Positions 27,072 through 36,071 are shown, counted from the first letter of the stretch. The stretch is 64,000 nucleotides of DNA from Faecalicatena orotica (GCF_003149245.1 NZ_QGDL01000001.1:523089-587088); one strand, 5' to 3'. Notes: generated by a model from the letters alone, not told the origin. Numbers and translations are program-made.

Positions 27072-27662
27072 ATGCCACTGAACAACATCGGAAATATTAT
27101 CCGGTTTGGAAATATGATGCAGGCCAGTAATGCACTTGTGGAAGAAGTTTTCCTGCAGACCCGTACAACCGGATCTGTAACAATATCATACTCCTCCAAA
27201 ACTCCGGACGGAATTACTTTTATCAATCTATTGCAGCTAAACGTGCACCGTAATACTGTGATTCTCAACTCGCTGGGCAGAACCATGTGTTTATGTGATA
27301 TTCACAAGGGAATGTGGGTGGATGCCATCTTTTCGCCAATTACAACCAGAAGCATTCCGCCCCAGTCGAATGCCTTTCTGCTGTTGGTGCGCAGCGGGAG
27401 CCGTCCTTCAAGCACCACGTCCACCGGCAGGATCGTCAGCGTAGATACCAGCAACCGTTCTATTACAACCGGCGTTCCAGGTGACATAAACAGGCAGACA
27501 GTATTTATCATCACGGATAATACCATTATAAGAAACCGCGCAGGCAGCCCGGTCAGACTTTCTAATCTGCGCCCCGGGCAAACGGTCCGGATCATCCACT
27601 CAAATGCGCAGACAGCCAGTATACCACCTCAGACTACGGCTTTTTACGTGCAGGTTATTTAA
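27072..27662 (+). CDS. Hypothetical protein with two internal beta-type repeats
   Basis: 196 residues, no family recognised and no signal peptide. Two halves end alike: SIPPQSNAFLLLV (about 97-109) and SIPPQTTAFYVQV (about 183-195). Each is preceded by a short strand-rich module (LCDIHKGMWVDAIFSP and LSNLRPGQTVRIIHSN). This indicates an internal duplication of a roughly 85-residue small barrel, with a Ser/Thr-rich linker (RPSSTTSTG) between. The start ATG 27072 follows AGGAG at 8 bases. It is likely real because codon use and the ribosome site match its neighbours. Confidence 0.75.
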   Translation: MPLNNIGNIIRFGNMMQASNALVEEVFLQTRTTGSVTISYSSKTPDGITFINLLQLNVHRNTVILNSLGRTMCLCDIHKGMWVDAIFSPITTRSIPPQSNAFLLLVRSGSRPSSTTSTGRIVSVDTSNRSITTGVPGDINRQTVFIITDNTIIRNRAGSPVRLSNLRPGQTVRIIHSNAQTASIPPQTTAFYVQVI

Positions 27663-27685
27663 AAGATTGAATGCAGAGTTCACTT

Positions 27686-27726
27686 TGCTGCGAAGGAACC
27701 CGGCTTATGCCGTACACTTCGCAGCA
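27686..27726. terminator. Inverted repeat between convergent genes
   Basis: TGCTGCGAAG/CTTCGCAGCA stem with an inner CGGC/GCCG. There is no T-tract, so termination is only inferred from position. Confidence 0.5.
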
Positions 27727-27744
27727 GAACCCTGCTGACAGCCC

Positions 27745-28671
27745 CTACCCATCGATTTCCAGTATTTCCTTTTTTGTCAGCGGATTTACATGCACCATGC
27801 AGTGTTTTACCTCCGGAAATTGTTCCTCCACTCTGGTATGTACTTCCTCCGCTATCCCGTGCGCCTCGCGCAGTGTCAGATTCTCATCCGCGGCGATTTC
27901 AATATCCACATAGGCCCTCGCCCCGAACATTCTTGTACGGATTGTATCAATCTTTTCCACACCCCTGTTTTCCAACACCGCTTGGCGGATTTGCTGGATC
28001 GTCCGGTCATCACAGGACTTATCCACCATCTTATTCATCGCATCCTGAAAAATGTCCCACGCCGCCTTTCCTATGAATACACAGATAACAACGCTTGCAA
28101 GCGGATCAAGTACAGGAAATCCAAGCCGCGCACCGAATATTCCGGCAAACGCCCCGATGGAAGACAGCGCGTCGGAACGGTGGTGCCATGCGTCAGCCAT
28201 CAGTGCCCCGGAATTTATTTTTTTAGCAGCCGCCCTAGTATACCAGTACATCCACTCCTTAACCAGAATGGATATGACTGCTGCGATAAGTGCCATCCGG
28301 CCCGGAGCCGAAGCCGATTCCAGATTACCTGACGCTATCTTCTGTATCCCGCTTATTCCTATTCCTGCACCGGTCGCAAACAATACAACAGCCAGCAGGA
28401 TCGATGCCACACACTCCATTCTTTCATGGCCGTATGGATGTTCCTTGTCAGACTTTTTCCCCGAGATCGTAACCCCTATCATGACAATGACCGTACTGAA
28501 TACATCCGACGCCGAATGTATCGCATCCGACAGCATTGCCCCGGAATGAGCAATCAGCCCGGCAGCCAGTTTAAATGCCGACAGTGCTATATTCACCCCA
28601 ATACTGACCTTGGATACGCGCATTGCAATCCTTGTTCCCTCTGTTTGTATGTTTTCTGTGTTATGTGCCAT
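27745..28671 (-). CDS. CDF-family cobalt/nickel efflux transporter
   Basis: 308 residues from ATG 28671, 8 bases after AAGGAGG; longer in-frame starts run back into the riboswitch. Six TM helices are expected. The metal-site pairs are visible in TM2 (LSDAIHSASDVF, near 52-63) and TM5 (MADAWHHRSDAL, near 160-171). The C-terminal cytoplasmic domain (last 85 residues) has HCMVHVNP at its end. CDF proteins exchange protons for divalent metals. The NiCo aptamer in the leader argues for Co2+/Ni2+ as the physiological substrate, making this a CzcD-type exporter switched on by excess metal. Confidence 0.93.
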   Translation of the reverse strand: MAHNTENIQTEGTRIAMRVSKVSIGVNIALSAFKLAAGLIAHSGAMLSDAIHSASDVFSTVIVMIGVTISGKKSDKEHPYGHERMECVASILLAVVLFATGAGIGISGIQKIASGNLESASAPGRMALIAAVISILVKEWMYWYTRAAAKKINSGALMADAWHHRSDALSSIGAFAGIFGARLGFPVLDPLASVVICVFIGKAAWDIFQDAMNKMVDKSCDDRTIQQIRQAVLENRGVEKIDTIRTRMFGARAYVDIEIAADENLTLREAHGIAEEVHTRVEEQFPEVKHCMVHVNPLTKKEILEIDG

Positions 28672-28779
28672 TATGATGTCCTCCTTCTCATTTAGCTGTC
28701 TGAACAGTATTATCTGGTTCACTTCAATGCACATCCTGTCCGGAGGTTCCTGCAAGCGGATTTTTAACTCCGTTTACAC

Positions 28780-28906
28780 AAAAAGAACCTGTGGAACATT
28801 CGTAGTAAACTGTCCCACAGATTCTTCCTCTTCATCTGCTGCCGCGTCCGCGGCCCGGCCCCATTCATACTGAGTATCACCCCTGTATGGATCGCCTGCT
28901 CAGTTT
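28780..28906 (-). promoter_or_regulatory. NiCo (czcD-type) riboswitch with overlapping terminator
   Basis: Minus-strand leader of the CDF gene. The aptamer (28807-28906) has the conserved ACTGAGCAGGC at its 5' end, GCCGGGCCGC in the middle, GCGGCAGCAGAT, and ATCTGTGGGACAGT at the 3' end. The P1 ends AAACTG and CAGTTT pair. The last aptamer strand CTGTGGGACA can instead pair with TGTTCCACAG (28789-28798), giving a hairpin followed by GTTCTTTTT (28780-28784), a terminator. Metal binding to the aptamer should therefore prevent termination and turn on the exporter, the known ON-switch logic of this class. Confidence 0.93.
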
Positions 28907-28946
28907 GTACTGTAGAATAAATATGCAGTGCAAAGAGTTTCCTTTT

Positions 28947-28975
28947 ATAATATGCAATCCGCCCTTTTTTGTCAA
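28947..28975 (-). promoter_or_regulatory. Promoter of the riboswitch-CDF transcript
   Basis: TTGACA (28970-28975), a 17-base spacer and TATTAT (28947-28952) on the minus strand, about 40 bases before the aptamer. Confidence 0.85.
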
Positions 28976-29027
28976 TCATTATTTTTCATAACGAGAATTT
29001 TTCTCTGTATGCAATCTTCCATAAATA

Positions 29028-29070
29028 GATGCGGCTGTTACAGAAATTAGATTTCGATAACAGCCGCATC
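29028..29070 (-). terminator. Terminator-like hairpin after the 114-residue protein gene
   Basis: A 13-bp perfect stem, GATGCGGCTGTTA/TAACAGCCGCATC. The minus strand continues TATTTATGG, a weak T-tract. Confidence 0.7.
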
Positions 29071-29104
29071 TCTATGAGGGGGGCAAATTCGTCAATTTGT
29101 CAAA

Positions 29105-29449
29105 TCACATGTTTGCCTTGATCCTGGTCTTTTTTTCCTTCCTGATGTATTCTGTATCCCTGCTTTTCCCTTCTTTGTCTGCTGTTTCCATGATACGGGG
29201 ACCCCGCTGGCTCTCTGTCGGTACGCTTCCCATCTCTTCCTCCAGACGCATCCTCCGGAAATCTTTTTTATGGTTCACGCCTCCGCAGAAATCCTCAAAA
29301 GCGAATGCCATTCTATCCAGGATGCCAAGGCTGGATATCCTTTCTACTGAAAGCTTCCTTACAGAGCGGAGCCAGTACTCTGCGAGCATCCAGCAGACAA
29401 TTAAAAGTGCCAGCGCCGAGATTAAAATAATAAATAATTTTTCTAACAT
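29105..29449 (-). CDS. Small single-pass membrane protein, unknown
   Basis: 114 residues. Start ATG 29449 lies 8 bases after AAGGGAG; an in-frame GTG 9 bases earlier overlaps that site. One TM helix is at about 5-25 (LFIILISALALLIVCWMLAEY). The remainder is a cytoplasmic, highly charged tail rich in K, R and E. No family recognised. It stands alone between terminator-like sequences, 120 bases downstream of the M23 peptidase gene. Confidence 0.6.
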   Translation of the reverse strand: MLEKLFIILISALALLIVCWMLAEYWLRSVRKLSVERISSLGILDRMAFAFEDFCGGVNHKKDFRRMRLEEEMGSVPTESQRGPRIMETADKEGKSRDTEYIRKEKKTRIKANM

Positions 29450-29570
29450 AGGTTCCACTCCCTTCGTCTTTCTTGTTATCTTTATATTAGCTCGTACGCT
29501 TCAATTAGTCAATATTTTAATTGTATTTTTATAATTATTTCTGTCTTTAGTTTTAATTATTCACTATTTT

Positions 29571-30704
29571 TTATTTATTTTTGTTTTGTTCATTACTTTT
29601 TAGATATTTTTCTGCAGCCGGGTCCTTCATACTATATTTCCGGTACCACTCTTTGCTGGCATCATTTCTTACCACTTCTGAGCGGTTCTGTGAAAGGAAC
29701 CTCACAAGAGGGTACACATCCACCCATATTTCATGATTTCCCTCCCTCTGGCTCTCATCGAAAATCAGCTGCAGCCCAAAATGAAGGTGGTAGGTGTCAA
29801 TGTTATTTACATTTTCCGTTGTACTGTACCCGGTCCTGCCCATATAGCCGATTACATCCCCCGCCTGTACGACGTCACCTTCTTCCAGTGATTCTGCAAA
29901 CGGGATATTCTGCCGCAGATGTGCATAATAATAGTAGCGTTTCCCGTCAAAACTATTGATCCCGATGCGCCAGCCTCCGTACTGGTTCCATCCCATAACG
30001 GTAACATAGCCGGACTCAACGGCCACAATGGGTGTTCCCACCTGTCCCATCATGTCATGCCCTAAGTGGTTGCGCCTGTAGCCATAGCTTCTGGACACCC
30101 CGAAATCATCATAATCTGTATAGGGAAATGTCTTTGCGATTGGAGAATATGCCTTCAGCCCGTAAAATTTCTTCCATACCTTTTTATCCGAATCTTCGCT
30201 TTCCGGTTTCTCAATCTCATATTCCCCCACCATACCGTCCAGAACAGCACCATAAGCCTCACGGTAATAGCCGTAATACTCCATATCGGCCGCCATCTCC
30301 TCGATCGTCGACCCTCCCGTAAGAAGCTTTTCTGCCGCCTGGGTCATGTCAGCTTCCTGATATCTTGTAAAATCCCCGCCGTATCTGGCCCCAAGATACG
30401 CCAGCAGTTCCACCCAGTTTAAATGGACGTCCTCCTGATATGTTTCTACGTCATATGTATAGGCACGGTTTAATGCTTCATAAGAAACATTAAATTCCAC
30501 CCATTTGATATACTCTGCCTTCTCTCCACCGCCACTGCCGGCTGCATCACTGTTTTCTTCCGCAATCCCGCGTGCACCGGCAGAAACAGCTGTTTCCTGA
30601 TCTGCTGACTGATTCTGCCCGCTCCCCTGCCAGACACAAAACACAAGAAGAAGCAGCAAGATTTCGGCCGCAATTCCTGCCGGGAAAAATAATCGTTTTC
30701 GCAT
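29571..30704 (-). CDS. M23-family peptidase, membrane anchored
   Basis: 377 residues from ATG 30704, placed 7 bases after AGGAG; an ATG six bases earlier is too close to the site. An N-terminal signal anchor (about 5-25) is followed by a Ser/Gly/Glu-rich linker and an alpha-helical domain (about 60-190) that I do not recognise. The C-terminal LytM/M23 domain has HLGHDMMG, YYYAHL and YHLHFGL, so the zinc ligands are complete. It probably cuts or binds peptidoglycan peptide bridges outside the membrane. It is divergent from ytaF, which has sporulation links, but a SpoIIQ role cannot be shown. Confidence 0.88.
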   Translation of the reverse strand: MRKRLFFPAGIAAEILLLLLVFCVWQGSGQNQSADQETAVSAGARGIAEENSDAAGSGGGEKAEYIKWVEFNVSYEALNRAYTYDVETYQEDVHLNWVELLAYLGARYGGDFTRYQEADMTQAAEKLLTGGSTIEEMAADMEYYGYYREAYGAVLDGMVGEYEIEKPESEDSDKKVWKKFYGLKAYSPIAKTFPYTDYDDFGVSRSYGYRRNHLGHDMMGQVGTPIVAVESGYVTVMGWNQYGGWRIGINSFDGKRYYYYAHLRQNIPFAESLEEGDVVQAGDVIGYMGRTGYSTTENVNNIDTYHLHFGLQLIFDESQREGNHEIWVDVYPLVRFLSQNRSEVVRNDASKEWYRKYSMKDPAAEKYLKSNEQNKNK

Positions 30705-30810
30705 GTACATGCTCCTGCCATAAACTCTTAATAGTCTATGCGGCATGAACGCAACAAATTCTTCTGAATATACTGAATACAAACAACATTTATGGTGTCA
30801 GGAGCAGATC

Positions 30811-31416
30811 ATGCATCTTATATCATCACTTTTATTCGCTCTTTCCGCTAATATAGACAGCTTCATTGTCGGAATGTCCTACGGGATTAAGAAATCGAAC
30901 ATCGATCTTTTAAAGAGCACCATTATCAGCCTCGTCACGCTGGCAGGTACTATCGTCGCGATCCTTATGGGCACAGAAATCTCACAGTTTCTTCCGGCTT
31001 CCTCTACCCAGGCCATCGGCTGCGCCCTTTTAATCGGGCTGGGGCTGTACTATATACTGAAGTCTCTCTTCGGCTTTCTCAGTAAGAAATGTAAAAAAAC
31101 AGAAGTAAAATCAAATGAACTCTCAGCCAGTTCTTCTAAAAAAGAGCCAGCCGAAGCAACCCTGCTTACGCTAAAAGAAGGATTATTTCTGGGGCTCGCT
31201 CTCTCTATCAATAACTTCGGCATGGGGATCGGCGCCAGCATTACGGGACTGAAGCTCGTACCCACTGCAATCATGTCACTGATCGTATCCGTCGTCTTTC
31301 TGTATGCCGGAAACTTCATTGGAAAGACAAAGGTTCCCCGGATCTCAGACCAGCTGGCAGATGTGATCTCCGGACTGATACTGGTCGGGCTCGGGGCATA
31401 TGAACTGTTTTTCTAA
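30811..31416 (+). CDS. ytaF: Sporulation membrane protein YtaF (MntP-like fold)
   Basis: 201 residues from ATG 30811, 7 bases after CAGGAGC; the longer frame has no ribosome site. Six TM helices arise from two repeats, each led by a similar motif (FALSANIDSFIVG at 8-20 and LALSINNFGMGIG near 129-141). A Ser/Lys/Glu-rich cytoplasmic loop of about 30 residues separates them. YtaF is a spore-associated relative of the MntP manganese exporter; its transported ion is not established. The second repeat has Asn where the first has Asp. Confidence 0.88.
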   Translation: MHLISSLLFALSANIDSFIVGMSYGIKKSNIDLLKSTIISLVTLAGTIVAILMGTEISQFLPASSTQAIGCALLIGLGLYYILKSLFGFLSKKCKKTEVKSNELSASSSKKEPAEATLLTLKEGLFLGLALSINNFGMGIGASITGLKLVPTAIMSLIVSVVFLYAGNFIGKTKVPRISDQLADVISGLILVGLGAYELFF

Positions 31417-31444
31417 CATGCTGTTTTTCCAGCATGAAAAAACA

Positions 31445-31485
31445 GCACCGGAATGGGTATACATCCACATCCCGGTGCCGTTTTT
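31445..31485. terminator. Bidirectional terminator between ytaF and dus
   Basis: GCACCGG/CCGGTGC stem (31445-31478) followed by T5 on the plus strand and by TGTTTTTTC on the minus strand. A separate CATGCTG/CAGCATG hairpin lies just before it. Confidence 0.85.
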
Positions 31486-32420
31486 CATGCAATTTCCTGT
31501 TCGCCGAACAGTGCTTCTACCGCCTTTTCATAGACCGTAAGCTTCTCTGATTTTCTAATCTTCTTCGCATATTTCTCATAATTCGTAAACAAAGGCGCCA
31601 TATAGAACCACAGCTCCTTCATTTTAAACAGGATTGTCCGGTCACCGCTTAAAACCTTCTGGTAATCTACATAGATCCGGTCATGAAAGGCCTTCAGGGT
31701 CGATTTCTCAAGTGGTGTATGATTTTTGATCTCACAGACCAGCCCCGGATTCGAAAGAATCCCACGACCCAGCATCACACAGCCCACATCCGGGAAAGCC
31801 TCCTCAAACCGCCGGTAATCCTGAACAGAAAAAATATCCCCGTTATAGCAGATATTGCAGCCACATGAGCCAATTGCCCTGCCAAACACTTCCCAGTCCG
31901 GTGTATTTTTATAAATATCCGTCTGGAGCCTTGGATGGATGATCAGCTCGGCCAGTGGGTACTTCTGGTATATTTCCAGCAGATGGTCAAATTCTTCCGG
32001 GCTCTCTTTTCCAATTCTTGTCTTGATTGAGATACGGATATCCGCCGCCGAAAAGATTTCTTCCAGAAAATGGTCCAGTTTATCGGGGAATGCAAGAAAC
32101 CCCGAGCCCCTTCCTTTTGTGACAACAGTTCTTGAAGGACAGCCCAGATTCAGGTTCACTTCTCTGTACCCGTATGTCTTAAGCTTCCTTGCCGTGCGGA
32201 TGAAATCGTCTGCCGAATTCGTCAGTATCTGCGGGACGGCAGCCATCCCTTCATTGTGCTCAGGCAGGATATCATTCTTCTCTTTCGAACTGAGGTGCCC
32301 GAACTGGTTCGGCATAATAAACGGAATAAAATACTTGTCAATCTCTCCAAAATATGTATGGTATGCATTGCGGTATATGTAACCGCTGATCCCTTCAAGA
32401 GGGGCGAAATAAAATCTCAT
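31485..32420 (-). CDS. dus: tRNA-dihydrouridine synthase
   Basis: FMN-dependent reduction of uridine in tRNA D-loops. 311 residues. The TIM barrel starts FAPLEGISGYIYRNAY (5-20). The catalytic Cys 94 lies in NLGCPSRTVVTKGRGSGFL. The FMN-phosphate region reads SIKTRIG, then ELIIHPRLQ, and MLGRGILSNPGL follows. It overlaps the EamA gene by 4 bases (ATGA), so both are translated from one mRNA. Confidence 0.94.
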   Translation of the reverse strand: MRFYFAPLEGISGYIYRNAYHTYFGEIDKYFIPFIMPNQFGHLSSKEKNDILPEHNEGMAAVPQILTNSADDFIRTARKLKTYGYREVNLNLGCPSRTVVTKGRGSGFLAFPDKLDHFLEEIFSAADIRISIKTRIGKESPEEFDHLLEIYQKYPLAELIIHPRLQTDIYKNTPDWEVFGRAIGSCGCNICYNGDIFSVQDYRRFEEAFPDVGCVMLGRGILSNPGLVCEIKNHTPLEKSTLKAFHDRIYVDYQKVLSGDRTILFKMKELWFYMAPLFTNYEKYAKKIRKSEKLTVYEKAVEALFGEQEIA

Positions 32421-33331
32421 AGTGCAGACTCCCGTTCCTTTCTAAACTCTATCTTTCCTTCTGACAGAATCAGCCCCGCCAGTGTAAGTCCCGCGCCTAA
32501 AGCCGCTGTCCCTGTGATCTTCTCATGCAGGATCAGCACGGATGTAACAATCGTTACGACCGGGACGATGTAAATATAGACACTTGTGCGGACTGCACCC
32601 AGTATCTGTACGGCCATGTTCCATGTTACGAAGCAAAGTGCAGATGCCCCCGCCCCAAGGAAAAGGATATTCAGAAGATTCACAGGATCCGCCAGTCTTG
32701 ACAGTCCCAGACGGAAGTCAAATGCTACTGCCGCCGGTATCATGAACAGAATCCCGTAGCCGAACATATGTCTTGTATTCTGAATTGTAGAATATCCATA
32801 TCCGCTGATTTTCTTCGTCAGGACAGAATAGCATGCCCATACAAAAGCGGCAGCCAGAGCCAGAATGTCCCCCTTCGGATTCAGCTTCAAGGTTTCACTC
32901 CCGCTGAAACTCATCATACAGATTCCCACGATTGCTACCGCAAACCCCAGAAAAAATGATACACGCATATGTCCGTCTTCTTTTAAAAAAATCTTGCTTA
33001 AAATAGCCGTGAAAAACGGAGCCGCTGAAATAATCACTCCCACATTAGAGGCAAGTGTGTATGTCAGGGCAATATTTTCCAGAAGATAATACAGGCAGAT
33101 CCCACAGAGTCCTGCCGCTGCAAATACCCATTCCTGCTTCCTGTCTGTCAGCCTTATGAGTCCCGGTTTTGCCAGAAAAAGCAGAATATAGCCGATCACA
33201 AAGCGGATAATCAGTATTTCCACAGGCTGGAAATTCCGAAGCAGAACCTTTGTAGAAATAAAAGTAGTACCCCACACTACAATCGTAAATAATGCCGCCA
33301 GATGTCCCATCCCGTTTTTATCCTTCATCAC
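32417..33331 (-). CDS. EamA/DMT-family exporter
   Basis: 304 residues with ten hydrophobic segments arranged as two five-helix EamA repeats (about 8-140 and 155-295). Both repeats contain the family pattern (VWGTTFISTKVLLRNFQPVEILIIRF near the N-terminus, WACYSVLTKKISG in the second). Family members export amino acids or metabolites by proton or counter-substrate exchange; the substrate here is unknown. It is the upstream gene of a two-gene unit with dus. Confidence 0.88.
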   Translation of the reverse strand: MMKDKNGMGHLAALFTIVVWGTTFISTKVLLRNFQPVEILIIRFVIGYILLFLAKPGLIRLTDRKQEWVFAAAGLCGICLYYLLENIALTYTLASNVGVIISAAPFFTAILSKIFLKEDGHMRVSFFLGFAVAIVGICMMSFSGSETLKLNPKGDILALAAAFVWACYSVLTKKISGYGYSTIQNTRHMFGYGILFMIPAAVAFDFRLGLSRLADPVNLLNILFLGAGASALCFVTWNMAVQILGAVRTSVYIYIVPVVTIVTSVLILHEKITGTAALGAGLTLAGLILSEGKIEFRKERESAL

Positions 33332-33426
33332 GTCTGCCCCCTGTCCATGTCTCTTTTTTCATAAATTTAATCACCTCACGGGCATTATTATACTATATCT
33401 GTATCTTTCAGGCTTGTAAAATATCT

Positions 33427-34338
33427 TCATTTATTCAGTTTCAAATAAAATTGAAGCCATTTTCTGCTGCCATGCACCTTCACGCAGGCTGTTAATTCCC
33501 CTCCCATATTTTCCGCCAGATATCTGGCAATTGGAAGCCCCAGCCCGGTACTGCCTTCGCTTCTGGAATGGTCAGCAGTATAAAACCTGTCAAACAGAGC
33601 ATCCACCTCACCGGCATCCAGATGCTCCGTGTCATTTTCCATGAGAACCGTAATCCCGCTTTTCTCTTCCTTCAGGCTGACTCTGAGTGTGCTAACCGCA
33701 TATCTGAGTGCATTCTGAATCAGGTTTGAAAAAATCCTTTCCAGCGCGGCCTCATCCGCCAGCGCGAATACTGCTTCATCCGGTATATCAAGCCGGACAT
33801 CCAGATTCTTACGGACAAGTTCCTGATAACTCTCCAGTGTGGTTTCCCTTAGGATTCTGCCGGCATCTGCTTTCCCGACTTCCAGCTCATAGTCTCCTGC
33901 CGTTAGTCTTGAAAGATCATAAAACTGGGCGGTCAGCCTTTTCATTGAGCGGGCTTTTTTCCTGACAATCTCTAAGGAATCCCTGTCCTCCGCCTTAAGG
34001 GAACTCTCATCGATCAGGTCCAGAAACCCCAGAATCGATGTCAGCGGGGTCCGCAGGTCATGACTGATATTTTCAATCTGTCTTTGCAGCATCTGCTCTT
34101 TCTCCTGATAACCCACATGGATTCTTCGGATTGCCTCCAGATTCCGGTTCACTTCTTCCAAAAGTACTTCCATCTCAGTCTGCGGTGACGGCAGCCTGAC
34201 AATGCGGTTTTCTTCCAGATCTTCCGTGATCTCCCGCAGTTCCTGCGCCGCCTCCCCCAGTGCTTTTTTCAGCAGGAAAAAGCGTATGCAGAAATACACT
34301 GCTATAAAACATACTACTGCCAGAATGAGACAGGTCAT
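33427..34338 (-). CDS. Sensor histidine kinase with single TM
   Basis: 303 residues. One N-terminal TM helix (about 2-23) has essentially no extracellular sensor domain. A short linker precedes HisKA with ISHDLRTPLTS (His 93). HATPase_c follows with NLIQNALRYA and STGLGLPIA. Intramembrane-sensing kinases of this kind usually read the state of a partner ABC transporter. It is the last gene of the response regulator-ATPase-permease-kinase unit, 36 bases after the permease. Confidence 0.92.
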   Translation of the reverse strand: MTCLILAVVCFIAVYFCIRFFLLKKALGEAAQELREITEDLEENRIVRLPSPQTEMEVLLEEVNRNLEAIRRIHVGYQEKEQMLQRQIENISHDLRTPLTSILGFLDLIDESSLKAEDRDSLEIVRKKARSMKRLTAQFYDLSRLTAGDYELEVGKADAGRILRETTLESYQELVRKNLDVRLDIPDEAVFALADEAALERIFSNLIQNALRYAVSTLRVSLKEEKSGITVLMENDTEHLDAGEVDALFDRFYTADHSRSEGSTGLGLPIARYLAENMGGELTACVKVHGSRKWLQFYLKLNK

Positions 34339-34374
34339 TTCTGCACACGCTCCTTTCTCCTCACACCATATCCT

Positions 34375-35151
34375 CTATGCAATATCCCGTTTCCTGAAGA
34401 CAACGTATCCCGCCACATAAAATACAACAATTCCTATGACACCGGCGATCAGGCATTTTGCCAGTCCCTCCGGCGTATCCCACAGACACTCATACTGTGT
34501 CATGTTTACAGAGGTTTCATATTTCAGATAGTTCCACGGCATCCATTGTGCGGCCCTGTTCAGCCACTCTATCTTGAATCCCACAATGAAGCTGATTATA
34601 GGAATCCCCCATATGACGGCCATCCAGCAGATCGTCATAAGGATTTCTTTTTTGATCATACACATGAGTGCAACTGTAAGGATGACGGCTGCAAATGCCA
34701 TAGGCAGGTTCGCTGCAACACCCCTTAATCTGACCATGACAGTGATTCCGCCGGGGTCATCTAAGAGCAGGTAGGCACTTCCATAGTAAACCGTCAGTAC
34801 AACTGCCATACAGACAAGGGATGCCGCCGAGCATACGATACATTTTGCAGTGAAAAACTGCCCTCTTGAGATGCCGAAAGAGACTGCGTTTTTCAATGTC
34901 CCGTTTTTGTGCTCTTCTGAGAACACAAAGCTGGTAACAAGCAATCCGCCCAGCAGCAGGGTTGTCATACTGCTGGATAGTATATTTAATGAATATCTTA
35001 TCGAACCATAGGGGAAATCGAATACAAACCGGTTGAACAGATATAAAATGACGTTCATCAGGACAGTCAGTCCGGATAAGACACCCGTCAGTACATACAG
35101 CTCTTTTCCGTGGATCACTCTGTAGCATTCACTCTTCATATAATTTAACAT
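34375..35151 (-). CDS. ABC-2 type permease (BcrB/lantibiotic-immunity type)
   Basis: 258 residues with about six TM helices. The region around NILSSSMTTLLLGGLLVTSFVFSEEHKNGTLKNAV is typical of ABC-2 permeases that pair with a BcrA-type ATPase. Its start overlaps the ATPase gene by 7 bases. The sequence MLNYMKSECYRVIHGKELYV at the N-terminus fits the usual short cytoplasmic start. The likely role is resistance to or export of a membrane-active peptide antibiotic, inferred from operon type. Confidence 0.88.
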   Translation of the reverse strand: MLNYMKSECYRVIHGKELYVLTGVLSGLTVLMNVILYLFNRFVFDFPYGSIRYSLNILSSSMTTLLLGGLLVTSFVFSEEHKNGTLKNAVSFGISRGQFFTAKCIVCSAASLVCMAVVLTVYYGSAYLLLDDPGGITVMVRLRGVAANLPMAFAAVILTVALMCMIKKEILMTICWMAVIWGIPIISFIVGFKIEWLNRAAQWMPWNYLKYETSVNMTQYECLWDTPEGLAKCLIAGVIGIVVFYVAGYVVFRKRDIA

Positions 35152-36071
35152 GACAATCTCCCCCTCTCCTTCAGATTCATATAGTATTCTTCCAGCATCA
35201 TCTGCTTCTGCTCAAGACGCAGCACCCCGATTTTATGTTCCGCCGCCAGCAGGCTGTACGCATCTGCTGTCATCTCAGGGCTCTTGATCCTGAACGATGA
35301 ATCCGGCAGTACCTTGTAGCTGATACCCTCCCACTTCTTTTCCAGAAGCGCCGCATATTGTTCCGGTTCCGTCACCGCTATATCCAGATAGACCGCGCAC
35401 TGCTCATGGAGCTGTTCTGCCGTAATCTCATTCAGCAACCATCCCTGGCTTAAGAATCCATATATGGTCGCGATCTGTTCCAGTTCTGAAAGAATGTGGC
35501 TGGAAATAATGATTGTTATGTTTTTTTCCCGATTTAGCTGTAGCAGCAGGTTCCTCATCTCGATGATTCCACTGGGGTCAAGGCCGTTGATAGGCTCGTC
35601 GAGTATTAAAAGCTCCGGTTCCCCGAGAAGTGCAATCCCCAGGCCGAGCCTCTGCTTCATGCCCATCGAAAGTGTTCCGCCTTTTTTCCTGCGTTTTTCC
35701 CACAGACCTACGCCCTTTAAGATCTCTTCTACCTTTCCCTTCCCGGGTATTCCTTTCTGGATACGGTAATATTCCAGATTTCTTTCCACAGAGAGCTTTG
35801 GATAGAATCCCGGTGACTCCACAATGGCCCCACTGCGTTTCCTGTTCTTCTGAAGTTCCTTTTCCGGGTAGGCCCCGAAGAGGCGGACTTCCCCGCCTGA
35901 CGGGTATATCTGCCCGGTCAGCATTTTTAAAAAAGTCGTTTTTCCGGCGCCGTTATCTCCTATCAGGCCGTAAATGTCTCCTCTTTTGACAGTAATATCC
36001 ACGTCCTTAAGTGCCGTTACACTGCCATATTTCTTAGTCAGGCTTCTGGCTTCAATAACATGTTCTCTCAT
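35145..36071 (-). CDS. ABC transporter ATPase (BcrA type)
   Basis: 308 residues. Walker A GDNGAGKTT is at 38-46, the signature LSMGMKQRLGLG near 136-147 and Walker B LLILDEPINGLDP near 156-168; the switch His follows in IIISSHILSEL. The C-terminal 85 residues form the extra domain common in BcrA-type ATPases. It follows the response regulator by 105 bases and overlaps its permease, forming one transporter. Confidence 0.93.
   Translation of the reverse strand: MREHVIEARSLTKKYGSVTALKDVDITVKRGDIYGLIGDNGAGKTTFLKMLTGQIYPSGGEVRLFGAYPEKELQKNRKRSGAIVESPGFYPKLSVERNLEYYRIQKGIPGKGKVEEILKGVGLWEKRRKKGGTLSMGMKQRLGLGIALLGEPELLILDEPINGLDPSGIIEMRNLLLQLNREKNITIIISSHILSELEQIATIYGFLSQGWLLNEITAEQLHEQCAVYLDIAVTEPEQYAALLEKKWEGISYKVLPDSSFRIKSPEMTADAYSLLAAEHKIGVLRLEQKQMMLEEYYMNLKERGRLSC

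Noticed and set aside
28764-28979. 71-codon minus-strand open frame upstream of the CDF gene
   Set aside because: It coincides with the NiCo riboswitch and its promoter, has no ribosome site and no family resemblance.
28955-29104. Small RNA gene at the GATGCGGCTGTTA hairpin
   Set aside because: Position directly after the 114-residue protein gene is better explained as its terminator.
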